Shown here piece by piece: positions 9,584-19,818 of a stretch of DNA of 64,000 nt; positions within the stretch are counted from its first letter, which is position 1; every line of letters begins with the position of its first letter. This DNA is from Sugiyamaella lignohabitans (lineage: Eukaryota > Ascomycota > Dipodascomycetes > Dipodascales > Trichomonascaceae): assembly GCF_001640025.1 (NCBI RefSeq), contig NC_031672.1, positions 1,054,001-1,118,000 of the forward strand, read 5' to 3'. Under the pieces are notes generated by a model. It was not told the origin of the DNA. It saw only the letters and a list, made by a program, of their open reading frames with translations, and ran no database searches. The translations under genes and the position numbers were made by a program.

Positions 9584-10233
9584 CTACTCTTCCCTGGCAG
9601 GGGCTGCGACAGGAAGAGGTTCAAAACCGAGATGCTGATTTGAAAGCTCCAGCAAATACTCGAGTTGTTCAGGATTGAAACGCTCTTCACACTCTTCAAC
9701 AAGGGTATAAAGGACAGGCATGGTTCGAGGAGCACTGTTAATAAGCTGCAATCGCTCTGCCTTCTCAAGAGCTATACTATTCTCGCTGAGCTGACGAATG
9801 AATTTGGTCATGTTCTCAACTGTCTGAGGAGACTCAGGGTTTCCCGCAGGTCTGTCTTGTAAATACGCCTGTAACTCGACGACAATGGTCTCTAAATTCT
9901 CCGACCCAGCAGTTTTCTTCTTAGCCGAAACATCGTTAAGGTGCAGCAGCACCTCCAGATTCGTCAGCAGCTTGTCTCTCTCAGCTTCAATCTTTGCTTC
10001 TGTCAGTACTTATACACCACTGAAGAATAGGGGGAGACGGTAACTGCCTCCGGCGGCTGGGGCGCTGCCCCAGACCCCGTTGTGCTCCGCTTCGCGGAGC
10101 TGCTGGGATCGTGGACGCACGACTCGAGCGAAGCGAGAGGAGCCAGGGGGTCTGGGGCGCAGCCCCAGCCGCCGGAGGCATCTGGAATATACCCCTATGA
10201 GCCACGTGCCCGGAAATCTCCACTTACTTTCAT
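9584..10233 (-). CDS. RPC17: RNA polymerase III subunit RPC17 (Rpc17/CRCP)
   Basis: This is a Pol III stalk subunit that pairs with Rpc25 and contacts initiation factor Brf1. The main exon is 9584-9991. The first exon is inferred to be only ATGAAA (10233-10228), followed by GTAAGT; the intron is 9992-10227. Joining them gives MKIEAERDKLLTNLEV, which aligns with the Rpc17 N-terminus. The conserved core AERLQLINSAPRTM...LVEECEERF is near the C-terminus. The total is 137 residues. The intron contains a full F/R pair of the double-hairpin element and a TACTGAC branch-like motif. The acceptor GCAAAG is unusual because a nearer CAG is out of frame, so the junction needs cDNA support. Confidence 0.8.
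10045..10180. repeat. Double-hairpin F/R pair inside the RPC17 intron
   Basis: F at 10045-10100 and R at 10120-10180, spacer 19 bp. F carries the fully paired hairpin-2 variant GCTCCGC-TTC-GCGGAGC. R carries the common imperfect form. Confidence 0.9.
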
Positions 10234-10591
10234 TGTTTGGACAGAAGTTGTAGTCGTCAGATGAGTATGGATGGACTCGAGGTCAGTTCGCGATAATTTT
10301 GGCACCTGTGATTTTACCTTACCGCTATCTTCTGAAGCTTAGGTATGAAGATAAGGTCAAGGGTGGGCGTCAGCGTTAGAAGTGCATCTTTGGGAGATTA
10401 GAACAGGGTGTTCCGAAAACGGTAGTTGCAGTCACTGGAAAATTTTAGGATTATTTCCTATTTGGGCCGGACTCAGGATTCGCGAGAGTCGGTCGCACCT
10501 GGCGCCAGTCGAGTCTCATCACCAGTGTGAATTACCAGCTGCTTCACAGATTCTCTGTTACCGACAACCCATACAACAAAACACAGCAAAA
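10234..10591. promoter_or_regulatory. RPC17-RPS18 divergent intergenic region
   Basis: This 358-bp region between two divergent genes must hold both promoters. No clear TATA box was identified. No double-hairpin element is present. Confidence 0.4.
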
Positions 10592-11661
10592 ATGTCGCTC
10601 GTCGTCACTGAGAAGGGAAACTTCCAACACATTCTTCGGTATGTTCTGCAACGATAGTTTTGATATGATATGGATTGGATGATTCGTCGGGTAGCGAGGT
10701 GCTTTTCTAGAGTTCGCAAGTGAGAAATAGTGGTACTATGATCGATACAAATGACATGGGATATGACAAAATTGTGAATAATTGTAATGCGTGCTAGGTT
10801 TACGATACCTGTAGAGAGAGAGAGAGTCGTCTCTTCGACTGCTAGATATTTGATTTGTCAAGCAAAATATATTCGACATTTGAAATTTCACCGACTAAAT
10901 AAAATCGACTACCATAGTATTGAGTATTGTTTTTTCAATAAGAAACAAAACAAAGTTAATCGACTTTCGAACTACTTTTTCGATTGGTGCTCGTCTCTAA
11001 AATAAGCTTATTTTTTGTATGATGTTCTGGCCTGCTGAAAAATTTCATCGGTAGAAGGCTGCAGCTGCAAATTTCATAGCTAGTGAAAATGTCGCCATAC
11101 GATTAAAACAAAAGCCATGTCATCTGTTATTTGTCATTATTAGTACCACTGTTTTAATAGCTTGCTTCTCTATTGATTTGCTAGTACGACCACCTCTCCA
11201 TATCACTATTGACCCTCTAACCAACAAATTTACTAACAAATTCCAGTCTTTTGTCTACCAACGTCGATGGTAAGATCAAGATCATGTACGCCTTGACCAC
11301 CATCCGTGGTGTTGGTCGTCGTTACGCCAATCTTATCTGTAAGAAGGCCGATGTTGACCTCAGCAAGCGTGCTGGTGAGTTGACCGTTGAAGAGCTCGAG
11401 AGAATCGTCACCATCATCCAAAACCCCACTCAATACAAGGTCCCCGCTTGGTTCCTTAACAGACAAAGAGACGTTGTTGACGGTAAGGACTCGCACCTCC
11501 TCGTCAACCAACTTGACAACAAGCTCCGTGAGGACTTGGAGCGTCTCAAGAGAATGAGAGCCCACAGAGGTCTCAGACACTACTGGGGTCTCCGTGTCCG
11601 TGGTCAACACACCAAGACCACCGGCAGAAGAGGCAGATCCGCCCCTACTGGCAAGAAATAA
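10592..11661 (+). CDS. RPS18: 40S ribosomal protein S18 (uS13)
   Basis: Small-subunit head protein uS13, contacting the 60S subunit and P-site tRNA. Exon 1 is 10592-10638 ([16 protein letters not shown]). The intron 10639-11246 (GTATGT donor, TACTAAC branch at 11231-11237, TTCCAG acceptor) is 608 bp, the longest found here. Exon 2 is 11247-11661. The spliced product is 153 residues, slightly longer than the yeast protein because of a C-terminal tail after [12 protein letters not shown]. The family signature [18 protein letters not shown] and [17 protein letters not shown] are present. A long first intron is typical of yeast ribosomal protein genes. This intron is one of the two delimited introns without the double-hairpin element. 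Confidence 0.97.
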
Positions 11662-11805
11662 GTGTTGTAGTAATAAAATTGGCGCACCAAAGTACAACGA
11701 CTGCAGTGTATTATCTATCAAAAGTGTCTGTTTTCTAATATTTTGTTTGCTCTATAGCCTCATTATCTAAAATAAAAACTATCACCGACGTCTTTAAATT
11801 GGTTC

Positions 11806-11867
11806 TGCCTCCGGCGGCTGGGGCTCCGCCCCAGACCCTGGTTGCTCCTCTCGCTTCGCTCGAGTCG
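11806..11867 (+). repeat. Double-hairpin element, F copy, 3' of RPS18
   Basis: Single sense-oriented F copy 144 nt after the RPS18 stop, followed by TTGCGTGGGG, a tail shared with several other copies. Confidence 0.9.
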
Positions 11868-12842
11868 TTGCGTGGGGTTTTGAGGTGATGCTTGTGATCA
11901 AGGACTCTGATTTTTTCAAAGGAAATCAATAATACATATCAAATATCGTAAGTCGGTATCCCAAGGACTGACAAAGAATGATCTAAAGAGGAGCTCTAAG
12001 AAAGAATAAACCATTCACTAGAGGATATGTCCTCCAACGAGATCTATCATTGTCATTAATGAGGGTATTCCAACCTCGAATTTTTCACCACTAAAATTGC
12101 ATGGCATTTTTATCTTCCAACTTTGCATTTCATGCCGAGATTGCACTTAAAATACAACTATTGTATTTTTTTGTAGACAATTATTGCATTTCGTACGCCA
12201 ATATATGGTGGTCGTGACAAACGAAGGTATGAATTGGCCATCAAAAATTTAAGAAAGGAGCTATAATTTACCAACTCTTGAATCTCCAATCAATGGTATT
12301 TGATCAGTGCCACTGGGGGTCATCACGGACTAATTTAGGTAAAATAATTCAGACTGCAGAATCTAATTCAATACAGATAGTAAGGGGACTGATTTGTAGA
12401 AAAATGATCTCGAAGTCGAAATTTGCCAATAGGTATACTTCTACGTTGAATATCGGAACTCTTTGATTTGGATCTATACGCTTAACTTGATATTTATAGG
12501 GGGAACTTGGCGAATATAATCAAGGCTTTCGCAGGGTCAGTGAGTGCAAATCTCCCTCCTCGGCTTCCCAAAAAACGCTATGAGAGATTTAAGGAGGTAC
12601 CATTGGCAAGTGTACAAGCTTCACAAAAGGACATATCTTCCAATAAGAATCATCATTGACACTTAAGAAGGATCTTTTCTATAAACCAAATGGACTGCAG
12701 TCAATCAGAGAGTGGATTTGATCTTCTCACGAGGGACTCTCAAGCAATTTGAATATGATACAGTATCACAAAATACGGCGTGATATATACTCTTTACTCT
12801 TTTGGTAGTTCTTTTACGCCAAAATAAAGGTTGACTAACCAG
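11868..12842. other. Intergenic with decayed internal similarity
   Basis: No gene recognised, though the missing first exon of the FYV6-like gene should lie near its right end. Segments around 12024-12075 and 12633-12685 (AGGATATGTCCTCC versus AGGACATATCTTCC, continuing) look like diverged copies of one sequence, perhaps an old element. Confidence 0.4.
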
Positions 12843-13676
12843 ATCCCCCCTGAAAACGCCTGATCAGGGTCTTCTGCAGCCGCACAATCTGAGTACTTTA
12901 CAGCAGCTGCTGAATTCTCGAGATCAACGTAAACAAATGAGTTTCCAAGAGGGCCCGGCCGAAGGCCAGCCATCGAAAAGCTTGTATGAGACGCTTCAAG
13001 AGAATAAGGGTGAGTGATTCTGAGAAAGTCATAAATCAAAGCCTTGAACTGACTGTAAGACAGACCACTAACCGAACTTACAGCCCGTAAAGAAGAAGAG
13101 TATCAGAAGAAGTACATTGAAAAGACAGTAACTACCCACCGATTAAACGATGACGAAGCAAAATATCTGGACGACTTGGCACGTCGAGAATACGAGAAAG
13201 AACGAGAGATCGAGCGTGAAGTGAACAACCAGCTCAACAAGTTCAGGAAGTAGGTATCTGTCCATGGCTCTAGCAGCTGGGGCTCCGTCCCAGAACCCGT
13301 GGCTCCTCTTGCTTCGCTCAAGTCGTTGCGTGGGGATCGGGGCATCTTCTACGGGTTGGTAGCTACATTGAGAGTGCGAATTTGCTAACCTGGGAATAGA
13401 AATGTGAAGGAGACGGGAACCAAGGTTGTCGAGCCTGTGTCCGGACCAGCTGTTGCTGTGAGACCGAGTAAAGTGGTGAAGAGGACTGCTAAAAGAGGCA
13501 GTGGTGTAATTGGCATCAAGAAAAAGGCAGTTGAGGGGAGTAGTAGTGATTACAGTAAATCAGAATCGGTAGAAGTTGAGAAGAGCACTGTTGAAACGAA
13601 AGAGACGAAAGAACCAACACCACCCAAAAAGGCAGGTGGGCTTCTTGGAAACTATAGTGACTCAGACAGCGACTAA
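12843..13676 (+). CDS. FYV6: FYV6 / NIP30 (FAM192A) family splicing factor, 5' end unresolved
   Basis: Members of this family (yeast Fyv6, human PSME3IP1/NIP30) bind the spliceosome around the second step. Exons visible: 12843-13009, 13084-13249 and 13400-13676. Their junctions join in frame as SLYETLQENK|ARKEEEYQKKY and NKFRK|NVKETG. Family hallmarks are the SLYETLQENK block, the HRLNDDEAKYLDDL block and a charged coiled tail, ending IGIKKK...LLGNYSDSDSD. The first visible exon starts after GACTAACCAG, a good branch/acceptor, so an upstream exon with the usual RFVS motif is expected but was not found. An internal ATG at 12937 is an alternative start. Intron 13250-13399 holds a degenerate double-hairpin copy. 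Confidence 0.75.
13267..13325 (+). repeat. Degenerate double-hairpin F copy in FYV6 intron
   Basis: The first arm has decayed, but hairpin 1 is kept as CTGGGGC-TCC-GTCCCAG with a G-T wobble, and hairpin 2 reads CTCTTGC-TTC-GCTCAAG. Confidence 0.8.
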
Positions 13677-13794
13677 TGAGATCTGCTGATGGAGATAAAG
13701 TCGGGCCGAACGAAAAAATCGACTCAAATGCGACCCACGAAGCGACGACCAAAATCAACCCCCCATTCCCGAACTGCTGGGCACGTGTACGCCC

Positions 13795-13855
13795 CGACTC
13801 GAGCGCAGCGAGAGGAGCAAAGGGGTCTGGGGCGTAGCCCCAGCCGCCGGAGGCA
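13795..13855 (-). repeat. Double-hairpin R copy between FYV6 and ADO1
   Basis: Sense to ADO1 (161 nt past its stop) and antisense to FYV6 (118 nt past its stop). GCA loop variant of hairpin 2. Confidence 0.9.
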
Positions 13856-14016
13856 GACCCGCGGTCGAAAAGGGCCCCAGAGGAGAGGATCTAGTGATGA
13901 GTAAGAATTATTACATATACATAAAGAGCTAATGCTGAGTTGAATCTTCGTTAGTGGTGGTCATAATCTCGTTGAGAGGTCAATGGAATAAAAAATAGTT
14001 TTATGAGGTGATGAGT

Positions 14017-15060
14017 TTAGGCACTGGTGTAGGCCTTCTTGGGAGAGGGGAAAGAAGGGCCGATTTCACGCAGAGATTGGGCAGCGAGCCATTGGCCCAT
14101 ATCGACCGACTCGGCAAGAGGCTTGCCGCTGACAAGACCGGCGAGGAAACCACCGGCAAAGGCGTCACCAGCACCGTTAGAATCGACAATGTCTTCACTG
14201 GAGATGGGGTGAACTGGGAAGGTGTGGACAGTAGTGGTCTTGTTGTTAACATCACCAATAACAACGATAGTATCGTCAAGACCTTGAGTGATAACAACAA
14301 CACGGTCTCTCTTGGTATTCTTCTTGGGAAGCAGAGCAATGTGTTTAGCAATCTCGGTAATGTCCTTTGTGTCTAAACCGTGAGACTCGGCATAAGCAAG
14401 AGCCTCGCTCTCGTTACCAATAAGGTAGTCCCAGTATGGAGAAGAAGCATCAAGAGGCTCCTTGAAGAATTGAGGCAAGAAAGGAGCAGACAAGTTGATG
14501 CTGAAGATCTTGTTGGTTTCAGCAGCATGTTCACCAAGAGCATTAATAGCAGGAGGACAAACAGTCAAGTGGAAACCTCCAACATAGAAAGCCTTAGCCT
14601 CCTCGACATACTTCCAGTTCTCAGGAGCCTTGAGATGGTCCAATTTATAGTGGTTAGCAGCAGCCAAGTCAGTGACAAGAGAACGGTCGTTGCCAGTAAT
14701 AAGAGCAGCACATTTACCAGTAGGAATGTCCTTTTGAACCATGTAGTTAGAGTAAACACCAGCCTCGTCATTGGCTTTAGTCAACAACTCAGCGTATTTA
14801 TCTTGACCGACCGATCCGAAGTAGATAACCGAATTGGCAGGCAACAAGTATTGAGCACCACGAGCAGCATTTTGAGCAGCACCTCCGGCCAAAATATGAA
14901 CCTTAGGTTGAGCCATGACCTCGTCGAAAATAGGCTTGTGCTTATCTTCAATGAGAATAGCATCATTGGCCTTGAGGTCGTACTTGGCCAAGTACTCGGC
15001 ATCAACATCAGCTTGAAGATCAAGAAGAGGGTTTCCAAGAGCAAGAAGATCAAAAGTCAT
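14017..15060 (-). CDS. ADO1: Adenosine kinase
   Basis: A 347-residue PfkB/ribokinase-fold enzyme that phosphorylates adenosine to AMP in the cytosol, sustaining the methyl cycle by removing adenosine. Signatures are the N-terminal ALGNPLLDLQADVD substrate lid region, AGGAAQNAARGAQ, and the C-terminal anion-hole/catalytic motif DSNGAGDAFAGGF with catalytic Asp about residue 299. The start is the ATG at 15060, because MTFDLLALGNPLLD matches the family N-terminus; the frame is open upstream to 15279 but that extension looks non-coding. A TATA-like box lies 87 bp upstream. Confidence 0.95.
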   Translation of the reverse strand: MTFDLLALGNPLLDLQADVDAEYLAKYDLKANDAILIEDKHKPIFDEVMAQPKVHILAGGAAQNAARGAQYLLPANSVIYFGSVGQDKYAELLTKANDEAGVYSNYMVQKDIPTGKCAALITGNDRSLVTDLAAANHYKLDHLKAPENWKYVEEAKAFYVGGFHLTVCPPAINALGEHAAETNKIFSINLSAPFLPQFFKEPLDASSPYWDYLIGNESEALAYAESHGLDTKDITEIAKHIALLPKKNTKRDRVVVITQGLDDTIVVIGDVNNKTTTVHTFPVHPISSEDIVDSNGAGDAFAGGFLAGLVSGKPLAESVDMGQWLAAQSLREIGPSFPSPKKAYTSA

Positions 15061-15146
15061 TTTGGCTGTTAATGTTGAATAATTCGAAACTTTGTATAAG
15101 GACACAAACGATGATGAATGTACTAGATCCTGCCGTCTGTTGTTGA

Positions 15147-15154
15147 TATTTATA
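15147..15154 (-). promoter_or_regulatory. Probable TATA box of ADO1
   Basis: TATAAATA on the minus strand, 87 bp upstream of the ADO1 ATG. Confidence 0.5.
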
Positions 15155-15961
15155 TGTATACTGGCACCACGAAAAATTGCACGTGAAAGTGAAAATTCAC
15201 CTGTCATTAACCCCTGCCTCGATAATTTCGTCAGGGTAGGGGTCCTCACCGTCAGCACGGCATCGATCCGGGGTCTCATACTGGATATATTCGGTCGAAA
15301 ATTTCTAGAGTCAGTGATATTGGAATTTTAAAAAAAAAGTCGGGTCCAATCGAATATCTCCTTAACTGAACAAAACCCAAACTAACCACGCCATTCTGCC
15401 GTTCGCAATTGGCCGATCGCACCACCACCAAACTCGCACTTCCTTTGTGGGACTATCTCCTCTCACTTGACAAGTCTGCATGTGACCTGTGACCGTCTCA
15501 GGGTTTCACCAGATCAACTGATTTCTTTTGTCCCAGCCGCTTCCCAAACACAATTCTCTTTTCTTCTCCGTGGCCACTGACCCTCAACAAAAACCACCAC
15601 CAACTCTCACCCTACTACCAATAGCCTCAGCAGTCTCAATAGCCTGAATATAAGATATTAGCAGCAGCAGAAGTCGAAGTGCTCAATTCACTCGACATAC
15701 TCGACACACTCGATACACTCGATACACTCCTTTACTGATATAAATAACCAATCCATCTCCCGTAGAACTCTAACCCACTCCGTCAACTCCCCATTCTTGT
15801 AAACAGACCGACAGTCTACCACCCAAAACAGCTGTCCCTGCAGAACCACCTTATCGGTCATGCAGGGCCGGCCCCCTGCATCTGTCACCCCTGCACCTCA
15901 CCGGCGATTTTCAGGCACCACCGACCCTGCATGGCTCCTACCGGCGGGGGCGGGGCCGCTG
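15155..15961. other. Intergenic, no gene recognised
   Basis: Includes a short CACTCGATA-like tandem stretch around 15690-15730 and CA/CT-rich sequence. No coding region is supported. Confidence 0.5.
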
Positions 15962-16222
15962 TGCCTCCGGCGGCTGGGGCTCCGCCCCAGACCCCGTGGC
16001 TCCGCCCCAGACCCCGTGGCTCCTGCTTCGCAGGAGATTGCTAGGACCGTGGAGCCAGCGAACGAGCGAGTCGGGCTGGACCTGAACCATAGAACCCGTA
16101 AAAAAACCCACCCGTCAACACCCAGACCCGGCCCCCAACAAACCCGGGATCCCCCCGAAACGACTCGAGCGAAGCGAGAGGAGCAACCAGGGTCTGGGGC
16201 GGAGCCCCAGCCGCCGGAGGCA
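15962..16222. repeat. Double-hairpin F/R pair upstream of the TLC gene
   Basis: F at 15962-16036 has an internal 20-bp tandem duplication of the hairpin-1/linker segment and a perfect CTCCTGC-TTC-GCAGGAG hairpin 2. R is at 16161-16222, 124 bp away. The linkers differ between the two halves (ACCCCGTGG against ACCCTGGTT). Confidence 0.9.
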
Positions 16223-16374
16223 CATCCTGACCACGAGCGTGCATGCGAGGACGGTATGGGATGATACCGAGGTTTGGGGATCGAGTATTTTTGTTGGGAT
16301 TGGTCCCTGCATCGGCTGGCGTGACCGCGGAGAGGACCAGGTGACGGGTTTGTGGCGCGGTGGCGTCGATGGGG

Positions 16375-16382
16375 TATAAAAG
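16375..16382 (+). promoter_or_regulatory. TATA box, probable promoter of the TLC gene
   Basis: A strong TATAAAAG in a GC-rich setting. It lies nearly 800 bp upstream of the TLC ATG, implying a very long leader or a 5'-UTR intron. Confidence 0.5.
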
Positions 16383-16779
16383 GGGGTTTGGCGTGGTCTT
16401 AGGGGCTCAGAGAGAGGTTTTTGAGAAGGAAAACAGTGAAAACGGGCGTGATTCGACGCAATTGACGGAGATATCCAGGTTGAAGAGAGCTGTTAAGTTA
16501 CCTGCAGTACTCGCTTGCTAGAGATGCATAAATAATAGACGGATCGCGGTTTCTGCAATTGGGACATTTGTTCTGCTATTTCTCGCTACTTTCCGGGTTC
16601 TCCTCTGAAACTGGTTTGATTTCTGGATAAAAGAGTGTTTGTGTTAGTTACAAGTCATTGTCGTTATTGATTGGTCGCTACTGATTTTTTTATTTTTGAC
16701 TGTTGCTTGTCTATTGCTCGGTCAATTGCTCATTGCTACACTGGTTCTGTCATTAGCGGTCCATTAGCTATTGATAGGC

Positions 16780-17165
16780 GATTCGGTCAGCTGATACTGG
16801 CTAGTGATATTCCGGTACTACTGGCTTTTGATTTCCCGCGCTACTAGTGAAACGAGTGATACAATTAGTAACTTCTAATAACAATTGATAGTACTGGTGC
16901 TACTAGTAATACAACTATACTACTAGTGATACACCTGTACTACTACTGATAACTTCAGATACTACTGGCAGTAGTATTGATACAAGTCATACAACTGGTG
17001 CCATTATAAGTTCTGATACGACTGGTTCTACTGGTCATATTACAGAGCGCAATTGATATTCTCGGCACTACTAGTGATCTAACTGATACTACTGACTTCT
17101 GATCCCACTAGTACTACTAGTGATATAACTGATAATTTCTGAATACGGTTCCACTGACACAACAG
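16780..17165 (+). repeat. Degenerate ACTAGTGATAC-type repeats in the TLC leader
   Basis: About 390 bp made of diverged units around TACTACTAGTGATACAACTG, repeated many times up to the ATG at 17169. A decayed minisatellite lying in the presumed 5' leader. Confidence 0.7.
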
Positions 17166-17168
17166 AAC

Positions 17169-18011
17169 ATGTATGGAGACCCAGTCAGGCCGTATATCGG
17201 CACGTTTCTAGGAAGACAACCTGCCGTGATTGAATTCGCGCAATGGTCGGGATTCAAGGTCTTGCCAGCACACATCGACGAGTGTGTAGCGGCATTTCTG
17301 TTCTATGAAGCCATTCACAGGCTGTCAGCAGCATTCAGTCCGCGACTGGTTTCCAGCTACAAGACGCTGAGTCGCAGAAACCAGATCAATTTCGACATCC
17401 ACGTGGTGTCCATGGTACAATGCATTCTTATCTGCATCATCTCGTACCCACTGTTCAACGACCCTGTCCTGAGACTCGACATCTTCAATTCATATACACC
17501 CTATGCCGGGTTCATCTCGGCCATGGCCATTGGCTACTTTGCGTGGGACACGTACGTGTGCACGAGATACGTCCATCTGTTCGGACCTGGGTTCCTAGTG
17601 CATGGAGTCTGTGCTCTGCTGGTATATGGCCAATCATTAAGACCGTTTGCTCTTTACTACTCGCCAATTTTCCTATTATTCGAGCTATCGACGCCATTTC
17701 TGAACGTCCACTGGTTCTCGAGCCACTTACCAGCCGGCACAATCCCCAACTGGATCCAGACCATCAACGGCATCTTCCTGCTCATCACCTTCTTCTCAGT
17801 CCGCATCGTCTGGGGATTCTTCTACGCTGGACACTTCGGATACAACTTCTACAAAGCCTACTCCTCGCTCGCCCTACCCACCTGGGTCCCCATCTCCATC
17901 CTGGTGTCCAACCTCACACTCGACACTCTCAACGTGTTCTGGTTCTCTAAGATGATCACCATCGCCCGTCGCAAGTTCTCGGCGGCCGGCCCTACCAAGA
18001 AGAATCAGTAA
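17169..18011 (+). CDS. TLC-domain membrane protein
   Basis: This 280-residue protein has about six to seven hydrophobic segments and the layout of the TRAM/LAG1/CLN8 (TLC) superfamily, close to the TLCD4/TMEM56 group: the SRRNQINFDIHVVSMVQ block, the acidic D-T-Y-VCTRYVHLFGPGFLVHG block and the PFALYYSPIFLLFELSTPFLNVHWF block. Such proteins sit in the ER or related membranes and act in lipid metabolism or sensing. The exact substrate cannot be read from the sequence. Its start ATG (17169) directly follows the leader repeats. The stop is followed 29 nt later by a sense-oriented double-hairpin element. Confidence 0.82.
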   Translation: MYGDPVRPYIGTFLGRQPAVIEFAQWSGFKVLPAHIDECVAAFLFYEAIHRLSAAFSPRLVSSYKTLSRRNQINFDIHVVSMVQCILICIISYPLFNDPVLRLDIFNSYTPYAGFISAMAIGYFAWDTYVCTRYVHLFGPGFLVHGVCALLVYGQSLRPFALYYSPIFLLFELSTPFLNVHWFSSHLPAGTIPNWIQTINGIFLLITFFSVRIVWGFFYAGHFGYNFYKAYSSLALPTWVPISILVSNLTLDTLNVFWFSKMITIARRKFSAAGPTKKNQ

Positions 18012-18040
18012 TAGACACTTTTTTATTCTGCGAGTGGTGC

Positions 18041-18230
18041 TGCCTCCGGCGGCTGGGGCTCCGCCCCAGACCCCGCTGCTCCTCTCGCTTCGCTCGAGTC
18101 GGGCGTGGGGGTTCCCAGCAGGGCTTGATCCGTGATCTGAAAACCAGCCAGCGAGGCCCGCCCGACGCCCGACTCGAGCGAAGCGAGAGGAGCAGCGGGG
18201 TCTGGGGCGGAGCCCCAGCCGCCGGAGGCA
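18041..18230. repeat. Double-hairpin F/R pair between TLC gene and FMN1
   Basis: F 18041-18101 is 29 nt past the TLC stop. R 18170-18230 is 26 nt past the FMN1 stop. Each is sense to its own gene. Both halves share the linker ACCCCGCTG, unlike most pairs. Confidence 0.93.
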
Positions 18231-18256
18231 GCGTCGCCTTAACAGAGAATTAAAGT

Positions 18257-18868
18257 CTATTGAGAAAAGAAAGCGTCAGTTCTGTAACTGGCGTAGCCAG
18301 GGCGGTTGAGAGAGTTGAGGGCGACCTGGATGTCGGTGTTGATGTCGGCGATGAGTGCTTCTTTGGATACGTAGTTGAGTTCGGGTCGGATGTAGCCGAG
18401 GATCATGAACTTGATGGCCGCTCCGTAGAAAGCGTCGGAGAATTTGTGGATGATATGGATCTCGGCTGACCGTTTTTTGTTGCCGTAGAATGGGTTCCAG
18501 CCAACGCTCATGACCATGGGGAACACCACGTCGCTGTCTTTGCCGCATTCCAGGGTCTCGCCGTAAGAGAATTCCACTTTTCGAGTGCCGTCGGTGCCTT
18601 CAGGACATGTTTCTATCGTGTGCGGGTGCTGGCTCGATTTATGAACACTGGCCCATCCGTAATAAATACCAGTATCGCCAATATCAAGAGCGTCAAATGC
18701 ATCTTGAGGGATGTTGGCAGTGGGGATTCCAAGGTCTGACGAACCTCGACCATAGCCTGCAATCACTCTTGTATTTACTCGTAGAGGATATGGAGGTTCT
18801 GGCGACTCGGGGCCTACAACCTGTGGTCTATTTTCTCGAGACATGGCAGTAGCAGTGGACGTGGTCAT
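18257..18868 (-). CDS. FMN1: Riboflavin kinase
   Basis: A 203-residue riboflavin kinase converting riboflavin and ATP to FMN, the entry step to flavin cofactors. The conserved GRGSSDLGIPTAN nucleotide/Mg site is at about residues 40-52, and the family motif VGWNPFYGNKKRSAEIHIIH is near residue 122. The eukaryotic enzyme is monofunctional, as here, with no FAD synthetase domain. ATG at 18868. It converges on the TLC gene. Confidence 0.95.
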   Translation of the reverse strand: MTTSTATAMSRENRPQVVGPESPEPPYPLRVNTRVIAGYGRGSSDLGIPTANIPQDAFDALDIGDTGIYYGWASVHKSSQHPHTIETCPEGTDGTRKVEFSYGETLECGKDSDVVFPMVMSVGWNPFYGNKKRSAEIHIIHKFSDAFYGAAIKFMILGYIRPELNYVSKEALIADINTDIQVALNSLNRPGYASYRTDAFFSQ

Positions 18869-19518
18869 GGCTTGGGTCTACTTTTGTATCTACCCCTGGC
18901 TCTAGATATCAGGATCTCGGTTGATGTAGTGATAGTACAATGATCCACGTAAATATTCGCACTCGGAAGTCAGAAATATTAAACCGACGCCAAAAAAGAA
19001 GTGATCTCAGTTGAAAACAAACTCAAATCCAGTGTGGTTGCTGAGATATTAAGCTCCGTGACAGTTTCACAGATAAGCTATCAGTCAGTGATGCCGTTTA
19101 TGGCAGCTATCACTTCAACATTGATTATCGGGCCCTAACCCATTGATATAGGAAGATGGTTTTCTGAGGATTGATCGTGAGCTCTTGTTGTCATTAAAAC
19201 TCATTTTGAAGAAAATCAGATACAAGAGAAGACTAAAATCGAATTTTGCAGTTAATTGAGGGTGGTGTGGCACTTTTATGGCAATGTATAGTAGGTTGGT
19301 CTGTTAAAGAGCTTATAGATGCTATATAGGACACAGTCATTTGCAATAGTGTTAATAATAATTCTAAAAGAATTATATGGGTCTGCAAGTATATTTATAA
19401 GTTCTGGAATATCATGAGATTCAGCTTTTGAACCGAAATTCCATGGCGTGTAAGAATTCCAGATGGCTGTTTTGGGTGAGAAACTGCCCTTTTGATGCGA
19501 TGCCCAATCCCCGACGCC
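18869..19518. promoter_or_regulatory. FMN1-Nudix divergent intergenic region
   Basis: 650 bp up to the R element, then 240 bp more to the Nudix start. AT-rich, without recognisable genes; it must hold both promoters. Confidence 0.4.
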
Positions 19519-19579
19519 CAACTCGAGCGAAGCGAGAGGAGCAGCGGGGTCTGGGGTGGAGCCCCAGCCGCCGGAGGCA
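19519..19579 (-). repeat. Single double-hairpin R copy in a divergent promoter
   Basis: Lies 240 bp upstream of the Nudix ATG. Hairpin 1 reads CTGGGGT-GGA-GCCCCAG, with a T opposite G. Confidence 0.88.
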
Positions 19580-19818
19580 GCACCACCCCAGGGAAAGAGC
19601 CCCGAAAGTGGGAGAATGAAGAGTGAAATTTGTAGAACCAAGTACAGTAAACTCAGGGGTAAAAATCACGTGATGGAGATCCCAGATAAAGATAAGATAC
19701 GGATAAGAGATGACGGGAAGATCCAGTGACTGATTGACCAGTGGATTTAGTTTGACTGGACTGGACCATACCAAGAAGAGGAGTTTTGAACTGGGAATAA
19801 TTGCGAAGAGGAGTAGAA

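Noticed and set aside
12794..13039. 81-codon minus-strand frame overlapping the FYV6 exon
   Set aside because: The opposite strand has splice sites that join in phase into a recognised family; the minus frame has no homolog that I recognise.
15061..15279. Upstream extension of adenosine kinase to 15279
   Set aside because: The family N-terminus begins at the ATG at 15060 and a TATA-like box lies in the extension.
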